Assembly (NCBI RefSeq): GCF_000717055.1
Contig: NZ_JNXI01000013.1
Location: 223,303 to 287,302 of the forward strand
From: Streptomyces iakyrus
Lineage (GTDB): Bacteria > Actinomycetota > Actinomycetes > Streptomycetales > Streptomycetaceae
Direction: 5' to 3'
Length of the DNA: 64,000 nucleotides
In this document: positions 23,272-32,050 of the stretch, one piece after another
How the letters are laid out: each line of letters opens with the position of its first letter
How positions within the stretch are numbered: the stretch's first letter is position 1
The notes under the pieces: generated by a model
Databases searched by the model: none
What the model saw: only the letters and a program-made list of their open reading frames with translations
What the model was told of the DNA's origin: nothing
Position numbers and translations under genes: made by a program

Positions 23272-24963
23272 CTAGGCGTCCCGGCGTACCTCGACCACCC
23301 GGAACCGGTTGGCGACGAACGCCCCGTCACACAGCGCCGCACTCGCAGCAGGGTTGCCGCCCGACCCGTGGAAGTCGGAGAACGCGGCCGTCTGGTTGAC
23401 GTACACCCCGCCCGTGAGGTTCAGCGACAGCTGCGCCGCCTCCTCCAGGCAGGCTTCCTGCACGTCCCGCTCGACCTCCGCGTCGGTCGTGTACGCCCCG
23501 ACGGTCATCGCGCCCTTCTCCCGGACGGTCCGCCGCAGCAGCTCCACCGCGTCGGAAGCGGAGTCGACGGCGACGGCGAAGGACACCGGCCCGAAGCACT
23601 CGCTCATGTACGCGGCCTCGTCGTCCGGCTTGGCACCGTCCAGCTTGACGATCACCGGCGTGCGGACGACGGCCCCCGGGAAGTCCGGGTTGGTGATCTC
23701 ACGGGAGGCCAGGGCGACCTCGCCCAGTCCCGCCGCGGCCTCCAGCCGGGCCTTCACGTCCGGGTTGACGATCGCGCCGAGCAGCGCGTTCGCCCGGGCG
23801 TCGTCGCCGAGCAGCCCGTCGACGGACTTGGCGAGGTCCGCGACGACCTCGTCGTAGGACTTGGGGCCCTGGTCCGTGGAGATGCCCTCGCGGGGGACGA
23901 GGAGGTTCTGCGGGGTCGTGCACATCTGGCCGCTGTACAGGGAAAGCGAGAACGCCAGGTTGGAGAGCATGCCCTTGTAGTCCGACGTGGAGTGGACGAC
24001 GACCGTGTTGACGCCGGCCTTCTCCGTGTAGACCTGCGCCTGGCGGGCGTTGGCCTCCAGCCAGTCGCCGAACTCGGTCGAGCCCGTGTAGTCGATGATC
24101 CGGATCTCGGGGCGCAGCGCGAGCGTCTTGGCGATGCCCTCGCCGGGGCGTTCGGCGGCCAGGGCGACCAGGTTCGGGTCGAAGCCGGCCTCGGCGAGCA
24201 CCTCGCGGGCGGCCTGCACGGTGAGCGCGAGCGGGAGCACCGCGCGCGGGTGGGGCTTGACCAGCACCGCGTTGCCGGTGGCGAGGGAGGCGAACAGGCC
24301 CGGGTAGCCGTTCCACGTGGGGAACGTGTTGCAGCCGATCATCAGGGCGATGCCGCGCGGGACCGGCGTGAACTGCTTGTTCATGGCCAGCGGGTCGCGC
24401 TTGCCCTGGGGCTTGGTCCACTCGGCGTTGTCGGGCGTGCGCACCTGCTCGACGTAGGCGTAGGCCACGGCCTCCAGGCCGCGGTCCTGGGCGTGCGGGC
24501 CGCCCGCCTGGAACGCCATCATGAACGCCTGGCCCGAGGTGTGCATGACCGCGTGGGCGAACTCGTGCGTCCGGTCGCTGATGCGCTTGAGGATCTCCAG
24601 GCAGACCACCGCGCGCTGCTCCGCGCCCGCGTCGCGCCAGGCCCGCTGTCCGGCCTTCATGGCGGGCAGCAGCACGTCGAGGTCCGCGTGCGGGTACGTC
24701 ACGCCGAGGTCGACGCCGTAGGGGGACGTCTCGCCGCCCACCCAGTCGTCCGTGCCCGGCTGGCCGAGGTCGAGGCGGGAGCCGAGCAGGGCGTCGAAGG
24801 CGGCCTTGCCCGCCGCCGCGTCCAGGCTGCCGTTCTCCCCGTAGGCCTTCGGGTGCTCGGGGTGCGGGGACCAGTACGCGCGCGTGCGGATCGCTTCCAG
24901 CGCCTGGTCGAGGGTGGGCCGGTGCCGGGCGATCAGCTCGTGCGCCGAGAGTGCGGCGGTCAT
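23272..24963 (-). CDS. paaN: PaaN-like aldehyde dehydrogenase
   Basis: The 563-residue protein is an aldehyde dehydrogenase of the stand-alone PaaN type, larger than usual by an N-terminal segment (about 1-110). NAD-binding and catalytic landmarks are MIGCNTFPTWN, VLVKPHPRAV, DYTGSTEFGDW and the catalytic cysteine in SGQMCTTPQN. PaaN-type proteins are annotated in phenylacetate ring-cleavage pathways. Here the rest of the paa cluster is absent, so the substrate may differ. It is divergent from the 3-hydroxyacyl-CoA dehydrogenase gene, with a TetR-type palindrome 91 bases before its ATG. Confidence 0.88.
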   Translation of the reverse strand: MTAALSAHELIARHRPTLDQALEAIRTRAYWSPHPEHPKAYGENGSLDAAAGKAAFDALLGSRLDLGQPGTDDWVGGETSPYGVDLGVTYPHADLDVLLPAMKAGQRAWRDAGAEQRAVVCLEILKRISDRTHEFAHAVMHTSGQAFMMAFQAGGPHAQDRGLEAVAYAYVEQVRTPDNAEWTKPQGKRDPLAMNKQFTPVPRGIALMIGCNTFPTWNGYPGLFASLATGNAVLVKPHPRAVLPLALTVQAAREVLAEAGFDPNLVALAAERPGEGIAKTLALRPEIRIIDYTGSTEFGDWLEANARQAQVYTEKAGVNTVVVHSTSDYKGMLSNLAFSLSLYSGQMCTTPQNLLVPREGISTDQGPKSYDEVVADLAKSVDGLLGDDARANALLGAIVNPDVKARLEAAAGLGEVALASREITNPDFPGAVVRTPVIVKLDGAKPDDEAAYMSECFGPVSFAVAVDSASDAVELLRRTVREKGAMTVGAYTTDAEVERDVQEACLEEAAQLSLNLTGGVYVNQTAAFSDFHGSGGNPAASAALCDGAFVANRFRVVEVRRDA

Positions 24964-25053
24964 GGGTGACCATCTCCTCGTCTCAAGAACTCTTCGTCGA
25001 GTTCATGACCTGGGCAGAAACCTGGGCAGGAACACTCGGACAGAGCTAGAGTA

Positions 25054-25067
25054 ACCGAACGATCGGT
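25054..25067. promoter_or_regulatory. TetR-type operator ACCGA-N4-TCGGT between paaN and the dehydrogenase gene
   Basis: ACCGAACGATCGGT forms a 14-base palindrome with five-base arms between the divergent genes. The same arms and spacing recur before bkdA at 28305-28318. The nearest TetR gene is the PaaR-like one at 26644, the natural candidate binder. Confidence 0.65.
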
Positions 25068-25123
25068 CGGTTCAAGGGGGTCCGCCGCATCTGTGGAAAA
25101 CCCCGTGCGGGAGGATCGCGCAC

Positions 25124-26647
25124 ATGACAGCACTCGACCTCAGCAGCCCCGTGGCCGTCGTCGGCACCGGCACCATGGGCCAGGGAATCGCCCAGGTCGC
25201 GCTGGTCGCGGGCCATCCCGTACGGCTGTACGACACCGTCCCCGGGCGGGCCATGCAGGCGGCCGAGGCGATCGGTGCCCGGCTGGACCGGCTCGTCGAG
25301 AAGGACCGGCTCACCGGCCCCGACCGGGACGCCGCCCGCGCCCGGCTGCTGCCCGCCGAGAGCCTCGCCGAGCTCGCCGACTGCGCCCTGGTCGTCGAGG
25401 CGGTCCTGGAGCGTCTCGACGTCAAACAGGAGCTGTTCCGTGACCTGGAGGGCATCGTCTCCGACGACTGCCTGCTCGCCACCAACACCTCGTCGCTGTC
25501 CGTCACCGCCATCGGCGGCGCCCTGCGTGCCCCCGGCCGCTTCGTCGGCCTGCACTTCTTCAACCCCGCCCCGCTGCTGCCGCTGGTCGAGGTGGTCTCC
25601 GGGTTCGCCACCGACGTCACCCACGCAACGCGCGCGTACGAGACCGCCCGGGCCTGGGGCAAGACGCCGGTCGCCTGCGCGGACACCCCGGGCTTCATCG
25701 TCAACCGCATCGCCCGGCCCTTCTACGCCGAGGCCTTCGCGGTCTACGAGGCGCAGGGTGCCGACCCGGCCACCATCGACGCCGTGCTGCGCGAGTCGGG
25801 CGGCTTCCGGATGGGCGCGTTCGAGCTGACCGACCTGATCGGCCAGGACGTCAACGAGTCCGTCACACAGTCGGTGTGGCAGTCCTTCTTCCACGACGTG
25901 CGCTTCACGCCGTCCCTCGCTCAGCGCCGCCTGGTCGAGTCCGGCAGGCTCGGCCGCAAGAGCGGCCACGGCTGGTACGACCACCGCGACGGCGCCGAGC
26001 GCCCCGAGCCGGACACCGCCGAGCGGCGGCAGCCGCCCGCGTACGTCGTCGCCGAGGGCGACCTGGGGCCGGCCGCAGAGCTGCTCGCGCTGATCCGCGA
26101 GGCGGGCGTTCCGGTCCGTGACGAGAGCGACGACGAGGACCAGGGGGCGTGCCTGCTGCTCCCGAGCGGCGGCCGGCTCGTCCTCGCCGACGGGCAGACC
26201 GCCGTGGAGTACCGGGACCTCGTCTACTTCGACCTCGCCCTGGACTACCGCCGGGCCACCCGGATCGCCCTGTCCGCCTCCCAGGACACCTCCCCGCAGG
26301 CCATCGCCGAGGCCACCGGCCTCTTCCAGGCGCTCGGCAAGCAGGTCAGCTTCATCGGCGACATGCCCGGCATGATCGTCGCCCGCACGGTCGCGCGGAT
26401 CATCGACCTGGCGCACGACGCGGTCGCCAAGGGCGTGGCCACCGAGGGGGACATCGACACCGCGATGCGCCTCGGCGTCAACTACCCCCTGGGCCCCTTC
26501 GAGTGGAGCCGCCGCCTCGGCCGCACCTGGGCCTACGTGCTCCTGGACGACCTGCACCGGCGCGATCCCTCGGGCCGCTACGCGCCGTCCCTGGCGTTGT
26601 ACCGCCACGCCCACGCCCCCGACCCGCGGGAAGGCACCGCCTCATGA
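25124..26647 (+). CDS. paaH: 3-hydroxyacyl-CoA dehydrogenase (PaaH-type)
   Basis: The 507-residue protein starts with a Rossmann domain (VVGTGTMGQGIAQ at 9-21), the catalytic histidine in GLHFFNPAPLLPLVE, then two 3HCDH C-terminal domains (FIVNRIARPFYAEAF and MIVARTVARIIDLAHD). The double C-domain is typical of PaaH/PaaC-type enzymes, which oxidise 3-hydroxyadipyl-CoA in phenylacetate breakdown. ATG 25124 starts close to a GGAGGAT box. It is translationally coupled (ATGA) to the TetR gene and divergent from paaN. Confidence 0.9.
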   Translation: MTALDLSSPVAVVGTGTMGQGIAQVALVAGHPVRLYDTVPGRAMQAAEAIGARLDRLVEKDRLTGPDRDAARARLLPAESLAELADCALVVEAVLERLDVKQELFRDLEGIVSDDCLLATNTSSLSVTAIGGALRAPGRFVGLHFFNPAPLLPLVEVVSGFATDVTHATRAYETARAWGKTPVACADTPGFIVNRIARPFYAEAFAVYEAQGADPATIDAVLRESGGFRMGAFELTDLIGQDVNESVTQSVWQSFFHDVRFTPSLAQRRLVESGRLGRKSGHGWYDHRDGAERPEPDTAERRQPPAYVVAEGDLGPAAELLALIREAGVPVRDESDDEDQGACLLLPSGGRLVLADGQTAVEYRDLVYFDLALDYRRATRIALSASQDTSPQAIAEATGLFQALGKQVSFIGDMPGMIVARTVARIIDLAHDAVAKGVATEGDIDTAMRLGVNYPLGPFEWSRRLGRTWAYVLLDDLHRRDPSGRYAPSLALYRHAHAPDPREGTAS

Positions 26648-27234
26648 CCACCGCCAAGCGCGACACCTACACCCCGGACACGCTGCTGTCCGTCGCCGTC
26701 CAGGTGTTCAACGAGCGTGGCTACGACGGCACCTCCATGGAGCACCTCTCCAAGGCGGCCGGCATCTCCAAGTCGTCGATCTACCACCACGTGGCCGGCA
26801 AGGAGGAGCTGCTGCGCCGGGCCGTGAGCCGGGCCCTGGACGGGCTCTTCGGGATCCTCGACGAGGAGCACGCGCGCGTGGGGCGTGCCGCCGACCGCCT
26901 GGAGTACGTCGTCCGGCGCATGGTCGAGGTGCTCATCGCCGAACTTCCCTACGTGACCCTGCTGCTGCGCGTGCGGGGCAACACCGACACCGAGCGGTGG
27001 GCCCTGGAACGGCGCCGCGACTTCGACCACCGCGTCGCCGACCTGCTCAAGGCCGCCGCCGCGGACGGGGACGTGCGCGCCGACATAGAGGTCCGGCTGG
27101 TGACCCGGCTGGTCTTCGGCATGATCAACTCGATCGTCGAGTGGTACCGGCCGGACGGCCGCGGCATGAACGAGCGCGAGGTGGCCGACGCGGTGGTGCA
27201 GGTGGCCTTCTCCGGCCTGCGCAAGGCCGCTTGA
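26644..27234 (+). CDS. paaR: TetR-family regulator (PaaR-like)
   Basis: The 196-residue protein has an N-terminal TetR helix-turn-helix (AGISKSSIYHHVAGKEELL) and a TetR_C ligand domain. The ATG overlaps the dehydrogenase stop by four bases. In Corynebacterium and relatives PaaR represses phenylacetate genes and is released by phenylacetyl-CoA; the gene name here is by context. The ACCGA-N4-TCGGT palindromes upstream of paaN and bkdA are its likely targets, which would link it to branched-chain acid breakdown too. Confidence 0.8.
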   Translation: MTTAKRDTYTPDTLLSVAVQVFNERGYDGTSMEHLSKAAGISKSSIYHHVAGKEELLRRAVSRALDGLFGILDEEHARVGRAADRLEYVVRRMVEVLIAELPYVTLLLRVRGNTDTERWALERRRDFDHRVADLLKAAAADGDVRADIEVRLVTRLVFGMINSIVEWYRPDGRGMNEREVADAVVQVAFSGLRKAA

Positions 27235-27305
27235 CGCGACCCCTGCGCATGGCCGTGTGACGCGACCCCTGCGCATGGCCGTGTGACGCGGCCCCTTCGC
27301 GTGAG
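27232..27305. repeat. 26-base tandem repeat after the TetR gene
   Basis: Two perfect 26-base units beginning TGACGCGACCCC (27232-27257, 27258-27283) and a diverged partial third (from 27284) follow directly. The first unit contains the TetR stop codon, so each copy repeats an in-frame stop-like TGA. No hairpin is obvious. Confidence 0.85.
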
Positions 27306-27375
27306 TACGCGCGCGTGGGCGGGATGAGTACGCGTGACGGTGTCCCGGACGTCGCGCGGTGGTGGGGTGGGGCGC

Positions 27376-27684
27376 ATGCCCGGAAACGACGCGCCGTCTT
27401 CCCCCGCCGCTCACCGGACGTGGTGGCGGGCCCCGCTCGTGGCCACCCTGCCCGGTCTGCCGCTCCTCGCGCTGGAGTACCGCTGGTTCGCCGCCCAGGA
27501 CGGCCCCGGCGCCTTCTCGGGCGTGCTGTTCTGGGCGGCCGGCCTCATCGCGCTCGCCTGGGTGCTGCCCCACCGCCGGTCCCTGCGCGGACTGCGGATC
27601 ACGGCGGCCGGCACCGGACTCGGTTGCGCGCTGCTCCCGGTGATGTTCGCGGTGCTGCTCGGCGCCGCGATGGCCTCGGGCTGA
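27376..27684 (+). CDS. Small membrane protein, three predicted helices
   Basis: From ATG 27376 (GGGGTGGGG upstream) the product is 102 residues with hydrophobic helices near residues 20-37, 50-67 and 80-98. I do not recognise a family. A GTG at 27334 would add 14 residues. It converges on the Lrp gene with 18 bases between stops. Base use is like its neighbours, so it is probably a real gene, with unknown role. Confidence 0.6.
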   Translation: MPGNDAPSSPAAHRTWWRAPLVATLPGLPLLALEYRWFAAQDGPGAFSGVLFWAAGLIALAWVLPHRRSLRGLRITAAGTGLGCALLPVMFAVLLGAAMASG

Positions 27685-27702
27685 CGGGCGCTGCCGGGCC
27701 GG

Positions 27703-28203
27703 TCACCCCTGCGGCTCCAGGTCCTCCTCCTCGAACACCAGCAGCGTGCGCGTGCTGAGCACCTGCGGGATCGCCTGGAGCCGGGTCAGCACCAGCTCGC
27801 GCAGCGCCCGGTTGTCGGACACGTGCACCAGCAGCAGCACGTCGAAGTCGCCGCCGACCAGGGCGATGTGGGAGGCCCCGGGCAGCTGTCTGAGCTCCTC
27901 GCGCACCGTGCGCCAGGAGTTCTGAACGATCTTCAGGGTGATGTACGCGGACGTGCCCTGGCCCGCCCGTTCGTGGTTGACGCGGGCGCCGAAGCCGCGG
28001 ATCACACCGTCCTCGACGAGCCGGTTGATGCGGGCGTAGGCGTTGGCGCGCGAGACGTGGACCCGCTCGGCGACCGACCGTATCGAGGCGCGGCCGTCCG
28101 CCTGGAGCATGCGCAGGATGTCCTGATCTATGGCGTCCAGAGGGCGCGGCGGCGGCAGCGCGCCGCCGTCGTCCTGCCGCTCGGCCATTTGTTCAGATGC
28201 CAC
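27703..28203 (-). CDS. bkdR: Lrp/AsnC-family regulator of the branched-chain acid operon
   Basis: The product is 166 residues from GTG 28201-28203, chosen because GGGAGG lies eight bases upstream; the ATG at 28224 has no such box. It has an N-terminal AsnC helix-turn-helix (LDAIDQDILRMLQADGRAS, VHVSRANAYARINRL) and a C-terminal RAM effector domain (LVGGDFDVLLLVHV). It is divergent from bkdA, the BkdR arrangement, in which it senses branched-chain amino acids and controls bkdABC. Direct control of this operon is inferred from position. Confidence 0.85.
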   Translation of the reverse strand: MASEQMAERQDDGGALPPPRPLDAIDQDILRMLQADGRASIRSVAERVHVSRANAYARINRLVEDGVIRGFGARVNHERAGQGTSAYITLKIVQNSWRTVREELRQLPGASHIALVGGDFDVLLLVHVSDNRALRELVLTRLQAIPQVLSTRTLLVFEEEDLEPQG

Positions 28204-28261
28204 CTGCGCCGACCTCCCTGCCATGGACGTACTGCGTCCATCTCAGGTTGTGGAGAACCGT

Positions 28262-28318
28262 TTGTCCACAGCCTGAGGCCACCCATAGCCAAATTGTGCC
28301 GTCGACCGAACAATCGGT
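28262..28318. promoter_or_regulatory. bkd control region: DnaA-box sequence and TetR-type palindrome
   Basis: Between the divergent Lrp gene and bkdA lie TTGTCCACA (28262-28270) and ACCGAACAATCGGT (28305-28318). The latter shares arms and spacing with the palindrome at 25054-25067 upstream of paaN, so one regulator may serve both sites. It ends 60 bases before the bkdA ATG. Confidence 0.6.
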
Positions 28319-28378
28319 AGGTGAGGCGGGTCACAGCCGACGCGCCTCTTCGAGCCGCTCCCACGAGGAGGTGCCGTC

Positions 28379-29530
28379 ATGACGGTCATGGAGCAGCGGG
28401 GCGCGTACAAGCCGACCCCGCCGCCCGCCTGGCAGCCCCGGACGGATCCCGCGCCGTTGCTGCCCGACGCCGAGCCGTACCGCGTCCTCGGCACCGAGGC
28501 GGCCGCGAAGGCCGACCCGGAGCTGCTGAGGACGCTGTACGCACAGCTGGTGAAGGGCCGCCGCTACAACGCACAGGCCACCGCCCTCACCAAGCAGGGC
28601 CGTCTCGCGGTCTACCCCTCCACCACCGGCCAGGAGGCCTGCGAGGTCGCCGCGGCGATGGCGCTGAAGGAGCAGGACTGGCTCTTCCCCAGCTATCGCG
28701 ACACCCTCGCCGTGGTCGCCCGCGGTGTGGACCCGGTGGAGGCGCTCACGCTGCTGCGCGGCGACTGGCACACCGGCTACGACCCCTACGAGCACCGGGT
28801 CGCCCCCCTGTGCACCCCCCTCGCCACCCAGCTGCCGCACGCGGTGGGCCTCGCGCACGCCGCCCGCCTCAAGGGCGACGACGTGGTCGCGCTGGCCATG
28901 GTCGGCGACGGCGGCACCAGCGAGGGCGACTTCCACGAGGCGCTGAACTTCGCCGCCGTCTGGCAGGCGCCGGTCGTCTTCCTCGTGCAGAACAACGGCT
29001 TCGCGATCTCCGTCCCGCTCGCCAAGCAGACCGCGGCCCCGTCGCTGGCCCACAAGGCCGTCGGCTACGGCATGCCCGGCCGCCTGGTCGACGGCAACGA
29101 CGCCGCCGCCGTCCACGAGGTCCTCTCCGACGCCGTGCGCCACGCCCGCGCGGGCGGCGGCCCCACCCTCGTCGAGGCGATCACCTACCGCGTCGACGCC
29201 CACACCAACGCCGACGACGCGACCCGCTACCGGGGCGACGCCGAGGTCGAGGCCTGGCGCGAGCACGACCCGATCGTGCTGCTGGAGCGCGAGCTGACCG
29301 CGCGCGGCCTGCTCGACGAGGCCGGCATCGAGGCCGCCCGCCAGGACGCGGAGACCATGGCGGCGGCCCTGCGCGAGCACATGAACCAGGACCCGGCCCT
29401 GGACCCCATGGACCTCTTCACCCACGTCTACGCCGAGCCCACCCCGCAACTGCGCGAGCAGCAGGACCAGCTGCGCGCCGAGCTGGAGGCCGGGGCCGAC
29501 ACCGAGCCGGAAGGCGGCACGCACCGATGA
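28379..29530 (+). CDS. bkdA: Branched-chain 2-oxoacid dehydrogenase E1 alpha (operon 1)
   Basis: The 383-residue subunit has the thiamine-diphosphate motif GDG...NN (MVGDGGTSEGDFHE to LVQNNG), the phosphorylation-loop-like RYRGDAEVEAW and LVEAITYR. ATG 28379 follows GAGGAGGTGCC. Together with the next two genes it makes the oxidative decarboxylase giving branched acyl-CoA starters for fatty acids and polyketides. The stop overlaps the bkdB start by four bases. Paralogous to the gene at 44144. Confidence 0.93.
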   Translation: MTVMEQRGAYKPTPPPAWQPRTDPAPLLPDAEPYRVLGTEAAAKADPELLRTLYAQLVKGRRYNAQATALTKQGRLAVYPSTTGQEACEVAAAMALKEQDWLFPSYRDTLAVVARGVDPVEALTLLRGDWHTGYDPYEHRVAPLCTPLATQLPHAVGLAHAARLKGDDVVALAMVGDGGTSEGDFHEALNFAAVWQAPVVFLVQNNGFAISVPLAKQTAAPSLAHKAVGYGMPGRLVDGNDAAAVHEVLSDAVRHARAGGGPTLVEAITYRVDAHTNADDATRYRGDAEVEAWREHDPIVLLERELTARGLLDEAGIEAARQDAETMAAALREHMNQDPALDPMDLFTHVYAEPTPQLREQQDQLRAELEAGADTEPEGGTHR

Positions 29531-30531
29531 CCACCGTCGCCCTCAAGCCGGCCACCATGGCGCAGGCCCTCACGCGGGCGCTGCGCGACGCCATGGCCGC
29601 CGACCCCGCCGTGCACGTCATGGGCGAGGACGTCGGCACCCTCGGCGGCGTCTTCCGCGTCACCGACGGCCTCGCCAAGGAGTTCGGCGAGGACCGCTGC
29701 ACGGACACCCCGCTCGCCGAGGCGGGCATCCTCGGCACCGCCGTCGGCATGGCCATGTACGGCCTGCGGCCGGTCGTGGAGATGCAGTTCGACGCGTTCG
29801 CCTACCCGGCGTTCGAGCAGCTCATCTCGCACGTGGCCCGCACGCGCAACCGCACCCGCGGCAGGATGCCCCTGCCGATCACCATCCGCGTCCCCTACGG
29901 CGGCGGCATCGGCGGCGTCGAGCACCACAGCGACTCCTCCGAGGCGTACTACATGGCGACTCCGGGGCTCCATGTCGTCACGCCCGCCACCGTCGCCGAC
30001 GCCTACGGGCTGCTGCGCGCCGCCATCGCCTCCGACGACCCGGTCGTCGTCCTGGAGCCGAAGCGGCTGTACTGGTCGAAGGATTCCTGGAACCCCGAGG
30101 AGCCGGCGCCCGTCGAACCGATCGGCCGCGCGGTGGTGCGGCGCCCGGGCCGGAGCGCCACGCTCATCACGTACGGGCCGTCCGTACCCGTCTGCATGGA
30201 GGCGGCCGAGGCGGCCCGGGCCGAGGGCTGGGACCTCGAAGTCGTCGACCTGCGCTCCCTGGTGCCGTTCGACGACGAGACGGTGTGCGCCTCGGTGCGG
30301 CGGACGGGCCGTGCGGTCGTCGTCCACGAGTCGGGTTCCTTCGGGGGCCCGGGCGGGGAGATCGCGGCCCGGGTCACGGAGCGCTGCTTCCACCACCTGG
30401 AGGCGCCGGTGCTGCGCGTGGCCGGGTTCGACATCCCGTACCCGCCGCCGATGCTGGAGCGCCACCACCTGCCCGGCGTGGACCGGGTCCTGGACGCCGT
30501 GGGGCGCCTGCAATGGGAGGCCGAGAGCTGA
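29527..30531 (+). CDS. bkdB: Branched-chain 2-oxoacid dehydrogenase E1 beta (operon 1)
   Basis: The 334-residue E1 beta subunit shows MGEDVGTLGGVFRVTDGL near the N-terminus, the conserved IRVPYGGGIGGVEHHSDS and the C-terminal half that binds the E1 interface (VDLRSLVPFDDETV). ATG 29527 overlaps the bkdA stop, and the stop overlaps the E2 start by one base. It forms the alpha2beta2 decarboxylase that loads E2 lipoyl groups. Confidence 0.93.
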   Translation: MTTVALKPATMAQALTRALRDAMAADPAVHVMGEDVGTLGGVFRVTDGLAKEFGEDRCTDTPLAEAGILGTAVGMAMYGLRPVVEMQFDAFAYPAFEQLISHVARTRNRTRGRMPLPITIRVPYGGGIGGVEHHSDSSEAYYMATPGLHVVTPATVADAYGLLRAAIASDDPVVVLEPKRLYWSKDSWNPEEPAPVEPIGRAVVRRPGRSATLITYGPSVPVCMEAAEAARAEGWDLEVVDLRSLVPFDDETVCASVRRTGRAVVVHESGSFGGPGGEIAARVTERCFHHLEAPVLRVAGFDIPYPPPMLERHHLPGVDRVLDAVGRLQWEAES

Positions 30532-31964
30532 TGGCGCAGGTGTTGGAGTTCAAGCTGCCCGACCTCGGCGAGGGGCTCACCGAGGCGGAGATCGTGCGCT
30601 GGCTGGTCGAGGTCGGCGACGTCGTCGCCATCGACCAGCCGGTCGTCGAGGTCGAGACGGCCAAGGCGATGGTCGAGGTGCCGTGCCCCTACGGCGGCGT
30701 GGTCACGGCCCGCTTCGGCGAGGAGGGCACGGAACTGCCCGTCGGGGCACCGCTGATCACGGTGGCGGTGGGGGAGAAGCCCGCCGCCGGCACCGGCGGC
30801 ACCGGCACCGAGGGCTCGGGCAACGTCCTGGTCGGGTACGGCACCTCCGAGGCGCCCGCGCGGCGCCGCCGGGTCCGGCAGGAGCGGCCGATGTCCGGCG
30901 CGTCCGCGACAGGCGGGCAGTCCGGTGCCGGGGCGGCGAACGGACGGGCCGCAGCCACCGCTGCCCCGGTGAACGCGCAGGCCACGGGTCCCGCGGCGGC
31001 GGTCGACGGGCAGCCGGGCGGCCCGGCCACGGAGGACGGACCCGTCCCCGTGATCTCGCCCCTGGTGCGCCGGCTGGCCCGGCAGAACGGCCTGGACCTG
31101 CGGGAGCTGACCGGCTCCGGCCCCGACGGGCTGATCCTGCGGGCGGACGTCGAGTACGCCCTGCGCGTCGCCGGCCAGGGCGCCACGGCGGCGCCGGCGG
31201 CCGAACCGCACCCGCGCGTGCCGCAGGCCCCGAGCCCGGCCCCCGCGCCGGGGTCCCCCGCGGCAGCGGTCCCCGCCGAGATCCGCACCCCGCTCAAGGG
31301 CATCCGGGGCGCCGTCGCCGACAAGCTGGCGCGCAGTCGCCGCGAGATCCCGGACGCCACCTGCTGGGTGGACGCCGACGCCACGGAGCTGATGCGGGCG
31401 CGCACGGCCATGAACGCGGCCGGCGGACCGAAGATCTCCCTGCTCGCCCTGCTGGCCCGGGTCTGCACCGCGGCCCTCGCCCGCTTCCCCGAGCTCAACT
31501 CCACGGTCGACGCGGAGGCCAGGGAGGTCGTCCGGTTCGGTCACGTGCATCTGGGGTTCGCGGCGCAGACCGACCGGGGCCTGGTCGTCCCGGTCGTACG
31601 GGACGCGCACGCACGAGACGCCGAGTCGCTGACCGCCGAGTTCGCCCGGCTGACCGAGGCGGGCCGGACGGGGACGCTCACGCCGGGCGAACTCACCGGC
31701 GGGACGTTCACGTTGAACAACTACGGCGTCTTCGGCGTCGACGGCTCCACCCCGATCATCAACCACCCCGAGGCCGCCATGCTCGGCGTCGGCCGCATCG
31801 TCCCCAAGCCATGGGTGCACGAGGGTGAGCTGGCGGTGCGGCAGGTCGTCCAGCTCTCGCTCACCTTCGACCACCGGGTGTGCGACGGCGGCGTGGCGGG
31901 CGGTTTCCTCCGCTACGTCGCGGACTGCGTGGAACAGCCGGCGGTGCTGCTGCGGACGCTGTGA
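30531..31964 (+). CDS. bkdC: Branched-chain 2-oxoacid dehydrogenase E2 acyltransferase (operon 1)
   Basis: The 477-residue protein contains one lipoyl domain (residues 4-80, lipoyl-lysine 45 in ETAKA), an Ala/Pro-rich linker, an E3-binding domain near 163-200 (ISPLVRRLARQNGLDL) and the catalytic acyltransferase domain with DHRVCDGG (His448). No E3 dihydrolipoyl dehydrogenase gene lies in the operon, so E3 must be shared from elsewhere. Counterpart at 46324. Confidence 0.93.
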   Translation: MAQVLEFKLPDLGEGLTEAEIVRWLVEVGDVVAIDQPVVEVETAKAMVEVPCPYGGVVTARFGEEGTELPVGAPLITVAVGEKPAAGTGGTGTEGSGNVLVGYGTSEAPARRRRVRQERPMSGASATGGQSGAGAANGRAAATAAPVNAQATGPAAAVDGQPGGPATEDGPVPVISPLVRRLARQNGLDLRELTGSGPDGLILRADVEYALRVAGQGATAAPAAEPHPRVPQAPSPAPAPGSPAAAVPAEIRTPLKGIRGAVADKLARSRREIPDATCWVDADATELMRARTAMNAAGGPKISLLALLARVCTAALARFPELNSTVDAEAREVVRFGHVHLGFAAQTDRGLVVPVVRDAHARDAESLTAEFARLTEAGRTGTLTPGELTGGTFTLNNYGVFGVDGSTPIINHPEAAMLGVGRIVPKPWVHEGELAVRQVVQLSLTFDHRVCDGGVAGGFLRYVADCVEQPAVLLRTL

Positions 31965-32050
31965 TTCCTGTTCCTCGTCCGAGCCGGGGTTCGTGATCGC
32001 GTCGCTTCCCCCGCGTTCCGTGTGATCGCGGGGGCACGCATACTCGGGGG

